A stretch of DNA of 64,000 nt from Ophiosphaerella korrae (GCA_028456385.1 JALNQF010000060.1:124001-188000), one strand, 5' to 3'; numbered from the stretch's first letter, positions 22,827 to 33,765 are shown. Translations and numbers: made by a program. Notes: generated from the letters alone by a model not told the origin.

Positions 22827-23689
22827 TCACTCGCTTTCAGGGTCAGCCTTCCAGAAGGCCCATGCAACGACCGCTAGAGCCTTCAGAACGACTGCTGTCC
22901 ACAAAGCGCCCGCGAGCCCTACCGAGCTGTGCGCCCATGCACCACCCCAACAGGCTCCAAGAAGAAGCAAAGCCGGGGCTGCGACCCTCCTATTTCTTTC
23001 GACATTTTTCAAAGCAAAGAGCTTCGGATCGGAAAATAGATCACAGTAATTGCTGGTGAGCACCACGCTGGTCAATCCAGCATACTGCAACGCTCTCGAA
23101 GTAACAGCTTGCCCACTCGACTGGAACGCAACAACGCCAATGGGGACAAGGACTTGCCAACGGAGGCGTTCTGAGCCTGCCACATTATCAAATGTGACAA
23201 TAAGTGCTGCGATGACAATAAAGACCAGTTGGAAGGAGTAAGAAGCGATGAGCACCCAACGTTTCCGAGGCGAAAAGTATCGATGGAAACGAGCAAAGAC
23301 GAAAGAACCGAAACAAAAGGAGGCAATGGAAGTGCCTGCCTTCACCCAACGAATGCCCTCAGTCGGGGCGATGAGTCCCAAGCCAAGATATACCGTATTG
23401 CCTAACGCTTGGTCAGCAAAACAAAGGCAGGCAGCTGAAGCGAAGCCGACTCACCCGTCTGCATGCTCACAAAGGAGCCCCAAATGAAGACAGCCGAGCT
23501 ATCCAGCAGGCCAGTAATAATGTAGCAAAAAAGCAGAACGAGATCCGCCCAGTTCTTGCTCACATCTGCAGCGAGATGTTTCCGCAATTGGACAGAGGCC
23601 GAGCTTTTGCCGCCGGGTCGACCGAGCAGCGGAGTTTCTTCGTCCGCGCCTCGGACGGCGGCGCCCCTGGTAGGTGTGTCTAAACTCAT
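22827..23689 (-). CDS. DUF1275 (YoaK-type) membrane protein
   Basis: The start is ATG 23689 (MSLDTPTRGAAVRGADEET). One 53-nt intron at 23402-23454 joins SMQTG to NTVYLGLGL, giving 269 residues. Six or seven hydrophobic segments can be seen: LVLLFCYIITGLLDSSAVFI, SIASFCFGSFVFARF, WVLIASYSFQLVFIVIAALI, VLVPIGVVAFQSSGQAV, APALLLLGACWGGAW and ALWTAVVLKALAVVAWAFW. The motifs TGLLDS, MQTGNTVYLGL and the SNYCDLFSD segment are family hallmarks. YoaK/DUF1275 proteins are small membrane proteins of unknown transport or signalling role in fungi and bacteria. The gene is divergent from oxalate decarboxylase across about 500 bp. Confidence 0.9.
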
Positions 23690-24186
23690 GATGCAGAAAA
23701 TGTTTCGACTATCAAGGGCGTGATGCAGCGCGAAGGGCCATAGTTATGGGGATTGGAGGCGGTATGCATAGACGATGCCTCGCCGGCACGGCTAGCGTGA
23801 TGACCGGGGACGTCGACTCAAGCTTCGGTCGCTTGCGACTAAGCCCTTGGTATTGCGCCGGCAAGTCCAGGATATCGGCGGGTGTTGCCATGTTGACCTT
23901 CCTTAAACACTAAAGGCTTTGGAGAGATGACTGAGCCAAGTCTAATCAATTGTTTTTAGTTGTTTTATCGCGTGCGGGGAAGTGGTTTGCTGGCGGGTAG
24001 CAGCAAGCGGGCAGTCTAGCAACGCATGCGATAAAGCCCCAAGTGTCGTCATCCCAGCCAACACGGCATCTCAAGCCGACAGCGTGGGCTTCAAAAAGAG
24101 TCGCTGTCCTGCTGTGAATTCTCTCTCCATCCTTTGTTTTCCTCAATTGGCTCGAGTTGAATCAATTGATAGTCAAGATAGTCAAG
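23690..24186. promoter_or_regulatory. Divergent promoter region DUF1275 / oxalate decarboxylase
   Basis: About 500 bp between the two ATGs. Next to the oxalate decarboxylase ATG there is a short direct repeat (atagtcaag twice at about 24169-24186). No binding site can be named with confidence. Confidence 0.45.
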
Positions 24187-25659
24187 ATGCATCTTCCCTC
24201 GTTGTTGGTCACCCTGGGCGTCTGCAGCACATGGGCCGCGCCTTTGGAGCAACAGCCGCTGGCCGGTGTTGGCCGCAAACACGCTGGACCTCATAAAGTG
24301 AATCCATACAATCCCAGGTACCGCGATGAGTGGGACAGGAAGGTTGATTCTCAGGGTGACAAACTGTCACCAGAGCCAAATGTAAGTTCCTGCTCCCAGC
24401 CTCGTTATGACCGACCAATAACTTCAACAGCGAAATGGTGATGGCACGGATGTAATGGGCCCTCGAAACAGGGAGCGAGAGCGACAGAATCCTGACCTGA
24501 TCCGCCCTCCCAGTACCGATCATGGTGCTATTCCGAACATGCGCTGGTCGTTTGCCGATTCTCACATCCGCATTGAGGAAGGTGGTTGGACACGTGAGAC
24601 AACTATTCGAGAGCTTGGTACTAGCAAAGAGCTTGCTGGTGTCAACATGCGTCTTGATGAGGGCGTTATTCGTGAGCTCCATTGGCACAAGGAAGCTGAG
24701 TGGGCCTATGTGCTAGAGGGCAAGGTGCGTATTACAGCTCTCGACACCGAGGGTGGAAGCTTCGTCGACGACCTTGAAAAAGGCGATCTATGGTACTTCC
24801 CGTCCGGACATCCTCACTCGCTCCAAGGCCTGAGCCCCAATGGCACTGAGTTCCTTTTAATCTTCGACGACGGTAACTTCTCTGAGGACTCGACCTTCTT
24901 GCTCACTGACTGGGTCGCACGAACACCAAAGTCGGTCCTCGCGGAGAACTTCCGCGTCCACCCCGAAGTCTTCAGGGCCATTCCCAAATCAGAGAAGTAC
25001 ATCTTCCAGGGCTCAAATCCCGACTCCATCGAAAAGGAGGTTCCAAGCGGCAACAAGGGCTACAAAAAGTCCAAATTGCAGTTCTCCCACAAGATGCTCG
25101 CTCAAGAGCCACTCAACACCACCGGTGGCCAAGTGCGCATCACCGACTCCACCAATTTCCCCATCTCCAAGACCGTAGCCGCCGCACATCTCAACATTCA
25201 ACCTGGCGCCATCCGCGAAATGCATTGGCACCGTAGGTACCCCATCCTCGCGCACGTTTTCACACGCTAACAACCACAGCTAACGCCGACGAATGGTCCT
25301 ACTTCATCAAAGGCCGCGCACGCGTCACAATCTTCGCCTCCAAAGGCACAGCCCGCACCTTTGACTACCAAGCAGGCGACGTGGGCATCGTGCCGCGCAA
25401 CATGGGCCACTTCATCGAGAACCTGAGTGATGACGAAGACGTCGAGGTGCTGGAGATTTTCCGGTCCGACAAGTTTCAGGATTTCTCGCTATTCAATTGG
25501 TTGGGGGAGACGCCGCAGAGACTGGTGAGGGAGCACTTGTTTGCGAATAGTCCCAAGGAGGCGGGCGAGTTCGAGAATGCGCTTAAGGATATGAGGCCGG
25601 ATCCGATTAAGGATGTTGATTGGAATAAGTTGCTTGAGGAGGAGAATGTTGAGTTGTAG
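24187..25659 (+). CDS. Secreted bicupin oxalate decarboxylase
   Basis: It converts oxalate to formate and CO2 with Mn at cupin sites, outside the cell or in the wall. The start is ATG 24187, giving a signal peptide (MHLPSLLVTLGVCSTWAAP). Introns 24382-24430 and 25233-25279 join in frame to 458 residues. Cupin 1 shows HWHKEAEWAYVLEGKVRI (His-x-His-x4-Glu) and the fourth ligand His in PSGHPHSLQG. The lid loop reads FSEDSTFLLTDW; its SEDST matches the SENST-type loop with the Glu proton donor of oxalate decarboxylases, favouring decarboxylase over oxidase. Cupin 2 shows MHWH-PNADEWSYFIKG across the second intron and PRNMGHFIEN. All metal ligands are present, so the enzyme is probably active. Spliced length is normal for the family. 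Confidence 0.94.
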
Positions 25660-27142
25660 TGTAGATTTGGGGGTGGAGATGGGAAATACACATGTACTAC
25701 AAATATTCAGTATACGGAGTTATTGCTTGCTTAGGAAATCCTGCAATATTATACATTCCAGATCATTGAGCTGAAGTGAAAGCAAGTCGACAACCTATAA
25801 ACCTAGTCTGACTTCGCCTACTTAAAATATCTGCAGCTGAAAAGAAGGCACGGAACAGAGATTATTGATGCATCGCCGGTGCTTGGTGCTGTGTTTGAAT
25901 TGCTGCGCAATGGTTGTGCGGTCGTTCATAGCCATTACGTTACATATAGAGCCCAAGCGGGTCGAAACCGAAATGGTAGACTCATTGACCAACCATTTCC
26001 GGCTAATCAGCAAGACGGAAAGGAATAAGAGCGACTGGCTTTTGTTGCGAGATGCGAGCTCAGGAATGAGTGGGAGATGATCATTGATTGAAGAGCTATC
26101 CGAGCTGAGCTACTTATATACACAGTGGAGCAGCTCGAGCGGCTCGTGCAGCTCGCTTACTGCTGCGAGCTTACCTGAATTTTGTGGAGCAGAGCTCTAA
26201 CTTGCGACAGCTTTTCCTTTCCAGTATGCCCCCGCCAATTTTCAGAATTCATTCAACGATTCAGCATATGGAATGCCAGACCAAATAGCGACCTCAGAGG
26301 GCTAGCCCAATAACAATAGAATTGGTACTTTTCATCCCAACGAAGAGAATGGGAATAGTATAGCGAGTGGCTTGGGAATCAGTGTGATCCTAATTTAATC
26401 GAGAGCCGACTGCCAAGCCAAGTGACCATGCACAGCGCAGTAGGCAAAACTTCACTCTTTACAGCAGGCATAGAGCATATAATTCTGTACCATGGTTGCA
26501 AACACGCTTGTAAGATATTCTTTCAACGTCGAAATTACTGCGTAAATATTAGTTGACCTAAAGCGTTACAATGGTAGCTAAACGGGGCTATAAGTCGTAT
26601 CATTCGATAGAGTTCCTTATCGAAAGATCGACTGTATATTTGTATGCCTCTAAATTTTTTCTCGTATCGCAGAATGAATGTGTCGTCCTGACCAGACACG
26701 AAACCAGAAAGTAAAGCTACTATCCACCTAAGTAGGTACTACGGAGCATAATATCCTTGGAATGAACTAGGGCTATTGGCCAATCAAGTCTAGAAGCTAG
26801 TTCTGATTTAGACGATGTTTTCGGGCCCGAGAGCTACTAGTACTGTGGCTGACGGAGCGCCGGAACCATTGTAACTCCGTCACAGATAGCCAGATCCAGT
26901 AACTTTGAGCATAGTAAGACAAAAGAATGCATAGCCTGGTGGCCTGAATTATAAACCAGGCGCCGATCCGCCGACCTGGCCATGGTATGCAGTCGCGAAT
27001 TTGAGGGGAACTCCGAGCTAATTTCTCTATATAAGCAGCGCCAGCACTCCATCCTTGAGATCCACAAGAACACAACTCAACACCTCCTGCTATAATCTCA
27101 AATTCCTCCTAGCCTTTTCCTTATTGACAACTTTATCACAAA
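25660..27142. other. Intergenic, hydrolase promoter at right end
   Basis: About 1.48 kb with no supportable gene. A TATA-like ctatataagcag at about 27027-27040 lies about 110 bp before the hydrolase ATG, followed by a pyrimidine-rich leader. A patch near 26,110-26,180 is dense in agct-containing palindromes (gagctgagctac, cagctcgagcggctcg). Confidence 0.55.
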
Positions 27143-28159
27143 ATGTCCTCCACACCATCTGAAGTCACGTTCACGTGGAAGGACGATACATCCGCCGGTC
27201 CCATTCCAGCATACGTTTATTTTTCTAACACACCTGGCCCTCATCCAGTCGGCATGTACTCCATCTTCATTTATTATGCTCACTAACAGTCCCAGCTCTC
27301 ATATTCCACGCAGGCGGCTTCGTCCTCGGCTCTGCAAAAATGACACCAAAATTCGAAATCGACTACTTAGTCGAGCAAGGCTTTGTAGTAGTCACGCCAG
27401 AATATCGACTCAGCCCTCAAGTCGCACTATACGATGGCGCGATCCAAGATGCCAAGGATGTGTTCGCTTGGTGCCAGACAGACTTGCCCAAACTCCTAAA
27501 TTCTCATGGCGTCGAAGTCGACGGAAAGAGAATCGTTTGCATGGGGCATTCGGCGGGAGCTCTCCTCGCCCTGACAACGGTAAGTTTCTGCCGCCAAATT
27601 ACGCGCGGGTCGGTAGCTGATTCCCTAGGGTTTATGTGACAACCCACCGCTCGCCATTGTCGACTTTTACGGCATGAAATGCCTCGACCATCCATCGTAC
27701 TTCCAGCCTTTGGATTTATTTGCCAAAGTCCCAAAGCAAGCCGAGGACTTTGTGTCACAGATATTTGATGGTCCGCAGGCCTTGACCTCTGCGCCCATGA
27801 TTGTCGACGGCAAGCCTAATCTTGCTGATCCGCGATGTGCGTGGTACATCCAGCAACTCGCGAGTGGGAAGTCAACCTCATGCATTGTCCCTGATGGGGA
27901 CTACAAGCGTGTGGATGCGACTTCACAGTTTAAGCCTGGATTTCCGCCGACGTATACTTTGCATGGGAAATCCGATGTTTTTGTTAGCTATGAGCTGAGC
28001 GTGACGGCGCATGAGAGGTTGAAAAAGGCTGGTGTGGAGTCGGTATTGGTTCTTCCGGATGTTTTGGATCATGCTTTTGATCTTAGGATGGATGGGACGG
28101 AGGATGGGTTTAAGGAGTATGTTGTCCCAGCATTGGATTGGTTAGCGAAGCATGTTTGA
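27143..28159 (+). CDS. Alpha/beta hydrolase (fold-3 / esterase-like)
   Basis: The start is ATG 27143 (MSSTPSEVTFTWKDDTSAG). The first intron only keeps frame if taken as a GC-AG intron 27252-27295, giving PHPVALIFHAGGFVLGS; no GT-AG pair does. The second intron is 27580-27628 (GTAAGT...CTAG). Product 307 residues. Catalytic features: HAGG oxyanion-hole motif, nucleophile elbow CMGHSAGALLAL, acid Asp in TLHGKSDVFVSYE and His in LPDVLDHAFDLR. The family includes carboxylesterases and BD-FAE-like hydrolases; substrate is unknown. It is the last apparently intact gene before the repeat-rich half. If the GC donor is wrong, a one-base lesion would make this a pseudogene. Confidence 0.8.
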
Positions 28160-28835
28160 AGTGAGTTTTACTCTAATTTTGCTTGTAAAAAAAGAATAAT
28201 TAGCTCGAAAGAGTTGCATTTCAGCCGCTAGCAAAACGGGCAATGAGAAAATTCTCATTACACGGAAATCAACGTGGGAGGTTCATGCACAATCTTTACA
28301 CTGAGTGAAACCGTCTCCAGCAGGAAATGGATGCAATCACGGCTCACGCCAGTTGAAACAGTTTGAAGCAAGACGCACGCTATTCGGCACGATATTCCCA
28401 AGCTCAAGAGGTTCCACCCTCTCAATCAACCAAAAAAAGTGGTGTATTGACTATCGTAAGATGTTGCAGCCAGAAGATACTTAAGCTATATAGAACTTGT
28501 TTTAAGGTATGCATAATTATAGGCAGAGTAATCTAATATTCCTAGCCAAATGATTTAGTAGGATATCATTTATTTCATAGTTCTAACTGGTTAGATATCT
28601 CGTCCTCAACCAGTCAATCGATATAAGAATACCATTGAGCCAACCTCCCTTACCCTTTTAAATTTCTAGAAAGTTAATCTCTTAATTTATACTAGATAAA
28701 AAATTCTTTTTAAACTTAGTGTATAATTACTTTAGATATCTAGAATTCGAAGTAGGATAGTATATTAGCAAAAAAAAAGCTAGCTTACTCCTCGATATTT
28801 ATTTAGATACCTAGAAAAAGTATAGAGTCTAGAAG
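28160..28835. other. AT-rich RIP-like intergenic stretch
   Basis: No gene. From about 28,480 the sequence becomes AT-rich with many TA dinucleotides and short tracts such as ttagatatctagaa, resembling RIP-mutated repeat DNA. It marks the beginning of the degenerate zone. Confidence 0.5.
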
Positions 28836-29244
28836 TGTCAGATGTGACGCTGCCAGATGGAGCTGAGCTGGCTCGTGAGATTCAGATGGCGATCGATCGA
28901 GTATCGCGCGCACGTGCGCGCCACTAGCTAAGCGAGCCAATCAGCTGATTTCAGGTACACCCGGAATCTGTGGCGACGCACCAACTCATCTGCGGTGCAT
29001 CTCCCTTTGATAGGAGAGTAGCAATTAGGCAGCGCGTCAGCTTAACAAACCAGGATGCAGATGATAGATAGAACAATCAATCTACTCAATTCCCACTCGA
29101 GCTTACTCAATCAAGTCATACGTGATCAATCTGAAATAAGGCTTTTCTGAAAGCTGCAGTATCCACCTCCATCAAGGCCCTTACATGGCCGTTACGAAAA
29201 AGCCTTTTTATTAACCTCCATTATCAACCTGTATAAATCTGACA
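28836..29244 (+). mobile_element. LTR-like repeat copy, related to the solo LTR at 35,621
   Basis: It begins TGTCAGATG and ends AATCTGACA, inverted termini typical of an LTR (TGTCAGAT/ATCTGACA). Internal landmarks match the copy at 35,621-36,076: gattcagatggcgatcgatc near the start, a run of gcgcgc/cacgtgcg, a Ser/Leu-neutral stretch with agatagaacaatcaatc, and actcaat(t) repeats. No 5-bp duplication is visible at its edges (agaag versus aaagt), so it may be truncated, old, or one end of a lost element. Confidence 0.65.
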
Positions 29245-29836
29245 AAAGTACTATCTTATTATAGCAGCGTAATAACAGGATGTAGCTATACTATCATCTT
29301 TCCCTACGTTTCTTGGCGTTGTAACCCTATTTGCTCTACCGTGCCTTAACCCCTTACTACCCTCGTAGTGTTATCTCTAAACCTATATTCCTATATGTGC
29401 TTGTCTATATCCTCTTGAGGACAGAGCTCTAGGGCCGCCTAGAGTAGTAGATTGGGGTTGGTTGTGTAACCCTACTCTTTCTCGATTATATGATGTGTAG
29501 CTAGAATCGTTGCTACTATCTTGTGTGCATCTTGCTCCTGTAGACACAGAAGTTATTGCTTCGAAGGAGCTAGGATTTGCTGTAATTAAGACACAAAGGC
29601 AGCTTACATGGATAAGCCTATACGTGTCCAAGAGGTAGGCTAGTATTAGCATTATTAACCTTATTATCAAATTTGGAGGGAATAGAAGGACTAGTAATCA
29701 CGGTTGCCGTACTCTTGTTCGCTAGTGTGTCTTGTTTAGAAAACAGTACGTCGTAACGCAAGAGGATTAGGAAGGCATCTGCTTGATGGCAATTCACTGG
29801 CAATGTAGTTGATTACTCTAAGAGGCTCTTAGTTGA
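29245..29836. other. Unassigned degenerate sequence
   Basis: About 590 bp without a recognisable gene. Minus-strand frames such as 29618-29803 are open but resemble nothing I know. It may be internal remnant of a retroelement adjoining the LTR-like copy. Confidence 0.4.
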
Positions 29837-30653
29837 TTATCTATCCTTATAATCCATATCACGATCTGCTAGCTCCGCTCGCTTTGCTGCTCTCTCCTCC
29901 TGTTCAGCGTACTTTGCTTCATCGTTTGACCGGATCTCTTTGGGAGGTGTCTCCGATCGTTTTCGTTTGTTGATGCCATCAGGCAAAGGTTCCTCGCGCA
30001 TGGCTTGTTGTACGTTGTTCTCCGCTTTAGCGACATAGTTGCAGAGCTGCTCCCCAGAGATACAAATTTCTGCATCCTCATCTCCTATTTCCTCTCGTAC
30101 AATTTTTTGGCAGGTGAAATCGTTTAGGCGGAGTCGTAGGCCAGGGTGCCCGGCGTAGTTACGTTCGTCATTAGGGAAAACCTAGTAATCAAAAGTGTTA
30201 AGAAAATTGAGAACGTGTAAAGATTATAAGGATTACGTATACCTCATCCGTTGCCTCTGCTACAGCTTCTAATGTCTTTTAAGATATCTGGGGTAGCCAA
30301 ATCGACAACGTTGCTTTCCGCGACTCCTTGCCGTATGCAATGTCTAGGCCGACAACGACCCGTATGTTTACATTTGAATTCAAAATATAGCTCTCGGCTA
30401 GTTGGTCTAGGCGCTGCTGTGAGTATGTGATTTCGATGATGAAGCCCGGAAATTTTGCATGCGTATGCCTAAATGATATGTCTGGATGGTACCTCGACTT
30501 GCTAGCAGCGAAACGTATTTCAGTAGATCGGGCGGGCCGTACATTCTGCGCAAATTGAGCTGTCCTGTTAGGTCTGCCACGAATCACTTTCAGCTGGGTC
30601 CGAATGTTATCCTCTACCTCTTCGATAAAGAACTCGTGTAACCTAGTAGGCAT
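29837..30653 (-). pseudogene. PD-(D/E)XK-like fungal family protein, one nonsense codon
   Basis: The start is ATG 30653 (MPTRLHEFFIEEVEDNIRTQ). Exon 1 runs 30653-30243, intron 30182-30242 (GTATAC...ACTAG) and exon 2 30181-29837 ending KDR and TAA. An in-frame TAA at 30279-30281 interrupts exon 1 (WLPQIS, stop, KTLEAVAEATDE); CAA to TAA would explain it. Conserved segments include RYHPDISFRHTHAKFPGFII then EITYSQ, LAESYI and VVVGLDIAYG. The Asp of PD.SF and Glu of IIEI.YS sit where a PD-(D/E)XK nuclease-like fold would place acidic residues, but the Lys is missing, so nuclease activity is not implied. Exon 2 is charged and ends in an Arg/Glu-rich helix. I recognise it as a Pezizomycotina hypothetical family with no assigned function. 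Confidence 0.6.
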
Positions 30654-30709
30654 GCGAACTACTAGTAGGCATGTAACTTCGTAGTAGTTATATCTGACGA
30701 ATCTCTCTA

Positions 30710-31145
30710 TTAGCTGTGTTTATTGTAGTCTTTGAGGTTTACTAACTGTATACTGGCTTCTACGAACTTTAATAGCACGCTGTCTTGCTGGAGCGTATTC
30801 TGTATCTGATTGAACTCTCCTTTCACAAGCTGGAACTCTATTCGATTGCCTCCTCTAGTATTCCTTCCTGCTTGGATATCTCTGAAAAGCGCGATAACGC
30901 GACGGGCCTACGCAGATGGCTTCTTGTCGGTTAACTGAGGCGATAAAGGCTCAAGTATAAAGCTTGAGGGTGGCGTAACGTCTTGATGCTTCGTTACATC
31001 TAGTTCTAATCGTAACATAGCTGTCTGCTGTGCACCATTGTGAAGTTGTTTAGGAGTTGTCGCTCTCGCGCAAACTAACAGATCGTCCAAGAATTCGTGT
31101 TTGGTTGACTCAGCAACAGTGCCACACGACAGCAGGTATAGTTAT
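30710..31145 (-). pseudogene. Unknown gene fragment with internal TAG
   Basis: A minus-strand frame reads from about 31,145 (CGTVAESTKHEFLDDLLVCA) through LEPLSPQLTDKKPSA to a TAG at 30908-30910. It continues open (ARRVIALFREIQAG) to TAA at 30710. The TAG is one C-to-T change from CAG in a CpA context. It ends 57 bp before the start of the pseudogene downstream and might be its first exon or a paired gene. No family recognised. Confidence 0.45.
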
Positions 31146-31358
31146 TACGTATAGGAGGCTCAGCGGAGAACAATAACAAATTGCCAGACTCTAAATATAG
31201 TAATTAATTCTACTATCCCTTTTATACTATTATTAGGTATAATCCGTATTCTTTGTTACTATATTTGCGCTATAAGAGCTCTCTAAGATTTTAGTAGGCT
31301 GGTAAATGGGTGGGTACCCGGCGCCGGGTTGGAGTTGGGTTAGGGGTGGCAAGAGCTT

Positions 31359-31632
31359 GGCTCTTGGTCGACTGAAATCGTGGGGTTTTCAGCACGAGCC
31401 ACCAACACCATGTCGCGCTCCATCAACAACTTGAACTCTACACACTCCAAACAGCTATATTTGTATAGTAAAAGTTGATAAATCAATGCTCTATATTCTC
31501 CTCACTAATACTGATTGCTATACGCCATGTAGCTATGCAGAATGTTGAAAAAATACATATGTTTTGAGGTGCTGGTGAATTGGTGTTGATAGCTCCTGCT
31601 GAAAAACTCACTATTTCAGTCGACCAAGAGCC
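31359..31632. mobile_element. MITE-like element with 52-bp terminal inverted repeats
   Basis: The left arm 31359-31410 and the right arm 31581-31632 are inverted copies, 46 of 52 positions identical by eye; both begin GGCTCTTGGTCGACTGAAAT at their outer ends. The whole element is 274 bp with no coding capacity. No clear target-site duplication is visible. A further small palindrome (aagagc ttg gctctt) overlaps the left end. Confidence 0.75.
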
Positions 31633-33061
31633 TACCTATGGGATAGAGAATTAGTCCTACCTTAATTACTAACAGACTATGTTCAACTCAACAACTGCCC
31701 CGCTGCACCACCGTTAATTTTGCTCAAGGCACCGCTATACCCCCCGATTTTTATTTTCCACTTTTTACGTGAAAATACCATCTTCAGCTGCTGCTATTGC
31801 CCTGCAAAGTTGTCATTTTCTGTCCGTGCACCCTGATTTTCTACAGATTAACGTTCCCCGCAACCATTCCCCTTACCAATTCACGGAAACATTGGCCTGC
31901 AACTAATTTGTAGAAATGTTGGCCTGTAACCAACTCGCAGAAGCTATGCCATACTTTTACCAGTAGATCCAGCCAATGCAAACATCCAAGCCCTACGCAC
32001 ATTGGTCAATTCACTTTCATTATTTCCAGCACGATTGAATTTCTACAACAAGGCTGATGTGTTGTCTATGCAGAAGGGCACTGCAGTAACGGCCGGAGGC
32101 ATTACTTAGAGGTTGCTGATTATGAAGAGTGTCCATGCTGCGAAATTGCACCCAATCGCGATTACTTAAGTATATAGCTAGAAATCTATTAGTAGTAAAG
32201 TACTAGATAGTAGGCCTATAAAGAGACTAGTAGCTACTACTATTTAAAAAAAAGCTAGAAAGGTACCTAGAGCTTAAAATTAAGCTATATTAGTAGTTTA
32301 TTAAGTAGAAGTAGATAAAATAAAAAGTATCTTATTTTTAGTTTTAGTAGCGTATAAAGATTATATACTATATGTTACGCTACGGGCCGTAGTAAGTCGT
32401 AAGCTGCACGTGTTACGCTAGTAAGCTGCACGTGTTACGCTAGTAAGCTGCGTACATACGCAAGATAAGGGCGAGGGCCCTTAGCCAATATATACTGTTC
32501 TACTCCTGTATTCAACGTTGTTGAATACTCAGCTACCTTTTTGGGTTTGTTTGGCGCAGTGGAGTAGAGCTACGGTTTAACAGTAGTTGTCCCTCTAGGA
32601 TATATAGGGCTACTCTAGCTACTAGATGTATTAATTAATAGGCCTTTCAAAGTATTACTAAGAGATAAGCTAGAGGCTATATCAGAGGCTAAAGTAGACG
32701 CAAAGAAAGCTGAGGTTACAGCTAGTAGCAGGAGTAGTAAAGTAAAGAGCACGATTTCAGAACGTCGATTACTATAACAAAGGTAGTTAGGGATGCCTAG
32801 GATAAGCTTTGTAGATAAAAATATAAGGTTGTATAGTAAAGTTTTATCTATATAGGCATTGCTATAAATTCTAATAGCGCTCATAATAGTAAGATCGCAA
32901 TCAAGGATTTCGCTAGCTAAGTTAATTTTACTAGGTAGGAGCGCGCTAAAGCTTGCAATTTCAACGATGCAGAGCTAAAGCTAGAAGAGGCCAACGGTGG
33001 CTTTAGTTAGGGCTTTACTAATAGCGAGGAGGACGAGTTAAGCTGTAAAACGCGCTGTTAT
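31633..33061. other. Degenerate repeat-rich stretch
   Basis: No gene is supportable. From about 32,160 to 33,000 the sequence is AT-rich and RIP-like, with islands of normal composition. A near-perfect palindrome gtattcaac-gtt-gttgaatac lies near 32,510-32,530. A frame leading into the small ORF at 33062 carries a TAG near 33,017. Confidence 0.4.
32400..32453 (+). repeat. 22-bp tandem repeat, 2.5 copies
   Basis: Unit taagctgcacgtgttacgct plus ag occurs at 32400-32421 and 32422-32443, with a partial third copy (taagctgcgt). Each unit contains an E-box-like cacgtg. Confidence 0.8.
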
Positions 33062-33256
33062 ATGTCTCTGACTAGAGCTGGACTAGTAGCGTTAGCTACT
33101 GCCAGAGGCAAGAGAAGATGTAAGAGTTGGAGCAAAGTACAGCTTACCGAATGGCTTATTCAAAATGAGCCCAGTAGCTCCCAGGCTGTGCCAGTCATGC
33201 TACTAGAGGCATATGAAGACGCTCTCCCACTCGAATCTGCAGAGCGCCAGTCTTGA
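33062..33256 (+). pseudogene. Small ORF fragment, SAP-like sequence
   Basis: A 64-residue open frame starting ATG 33062 reads MSLTRAGLVALATARGKRRC, then SWSKVQLTEWLIQNE. The pattern of a Gly-Leu turn, basic stretch and amphipathic second helix resembles a SAP/Rho-N-type helical motif. The frame continues upstream through a TAG into more open sequence, so this is likely the broken remnant of a larger protein, perhaps encoded by a mobile element. Weak call. Confidence 0.3.
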
Positions 33257-33282
33257 GAGATCTCATCTGCGATGCGGCAGCA

Positions 33283-33388
33283 GAGATGGCGCTGCTGGAG
33301 CTGCTGGGCGAGATGGAGTAGTTGGAGTGGTTGAGTAGATGGAGTAGATGGAGTCGATGAGTTGATGGGCGAGATGGAGTTGAGTTCA
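33283..33388 (+). repeat. Degenerate GGAGTAGATGGAGT-type minisatellite
   Basis: Repeated ggagtag/ggagtgg/gagatgg words (for example gagatggagtagttggagtg) form an irregular purine-rich tandem array. Confidence 0.6.
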
Positions 33389-33570
33389 CTCTTCACTGAC
33401 GCTAAAATTGACGCTAGCGAGCCCTTAGCAGGCAGTTGCTGTAGGCAACGGCGGAGGTCTACTTGAAGATATTATTGGAGTTATGTAAGTTGACGCGCGC
33501 AGCAGCGCGCTAATTTTGGTGGGGCTGGCGGAATAGTGGTGGAACGCGTGCCACACCTTGCAGACGTCTA

Positions 33571-33752
33571 CTATGGTACAAGGCATAGGTAGTGTAGGTG
33601 GATCCCGGGCAGCAGGGGTGCGCAGGAGCATCTTAAGCCTGATTTTACATACAAACTTCAGTAAGGCGTGGACACGCGGGCGACTGAAAATCACAGATTT
33701 CAATACAAAATTACAGAGGACCTACCTACACTACCTATGCCTTGTACCATAG
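33571..33752. mobile_element. 182-bp MITE with perfect 29-bp TIRs and TA duplication
   Basis: The left TIR 33571-33599 (CTATGGTACAAGGCATAGGT...) and the right TIR 33724-33752 are perfect inverted copies of 29 bp. TA flanks both sides (33569-33570 and 33753-33754), the hallmark of Tc1/mariner-type insertion. The interior (about 124 bp) has no coding capacity. It sits at the left boundary of a LINE-like remnant. Confidence 0.85.
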
Positions 33753-33765
33753 TACTAGCAGGTGC

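Noticed and set aside
26103..26180. Palindrome-rich agct cluster as a protein-binding array
   Set aside because: The words are irregular in spacing and orientation; no supportable site model.
26837..27075. Minus-strand frames upstream of the hydrolase
   Set aside because: They overlap the likely promoter (TATA-like site) and show no family features.
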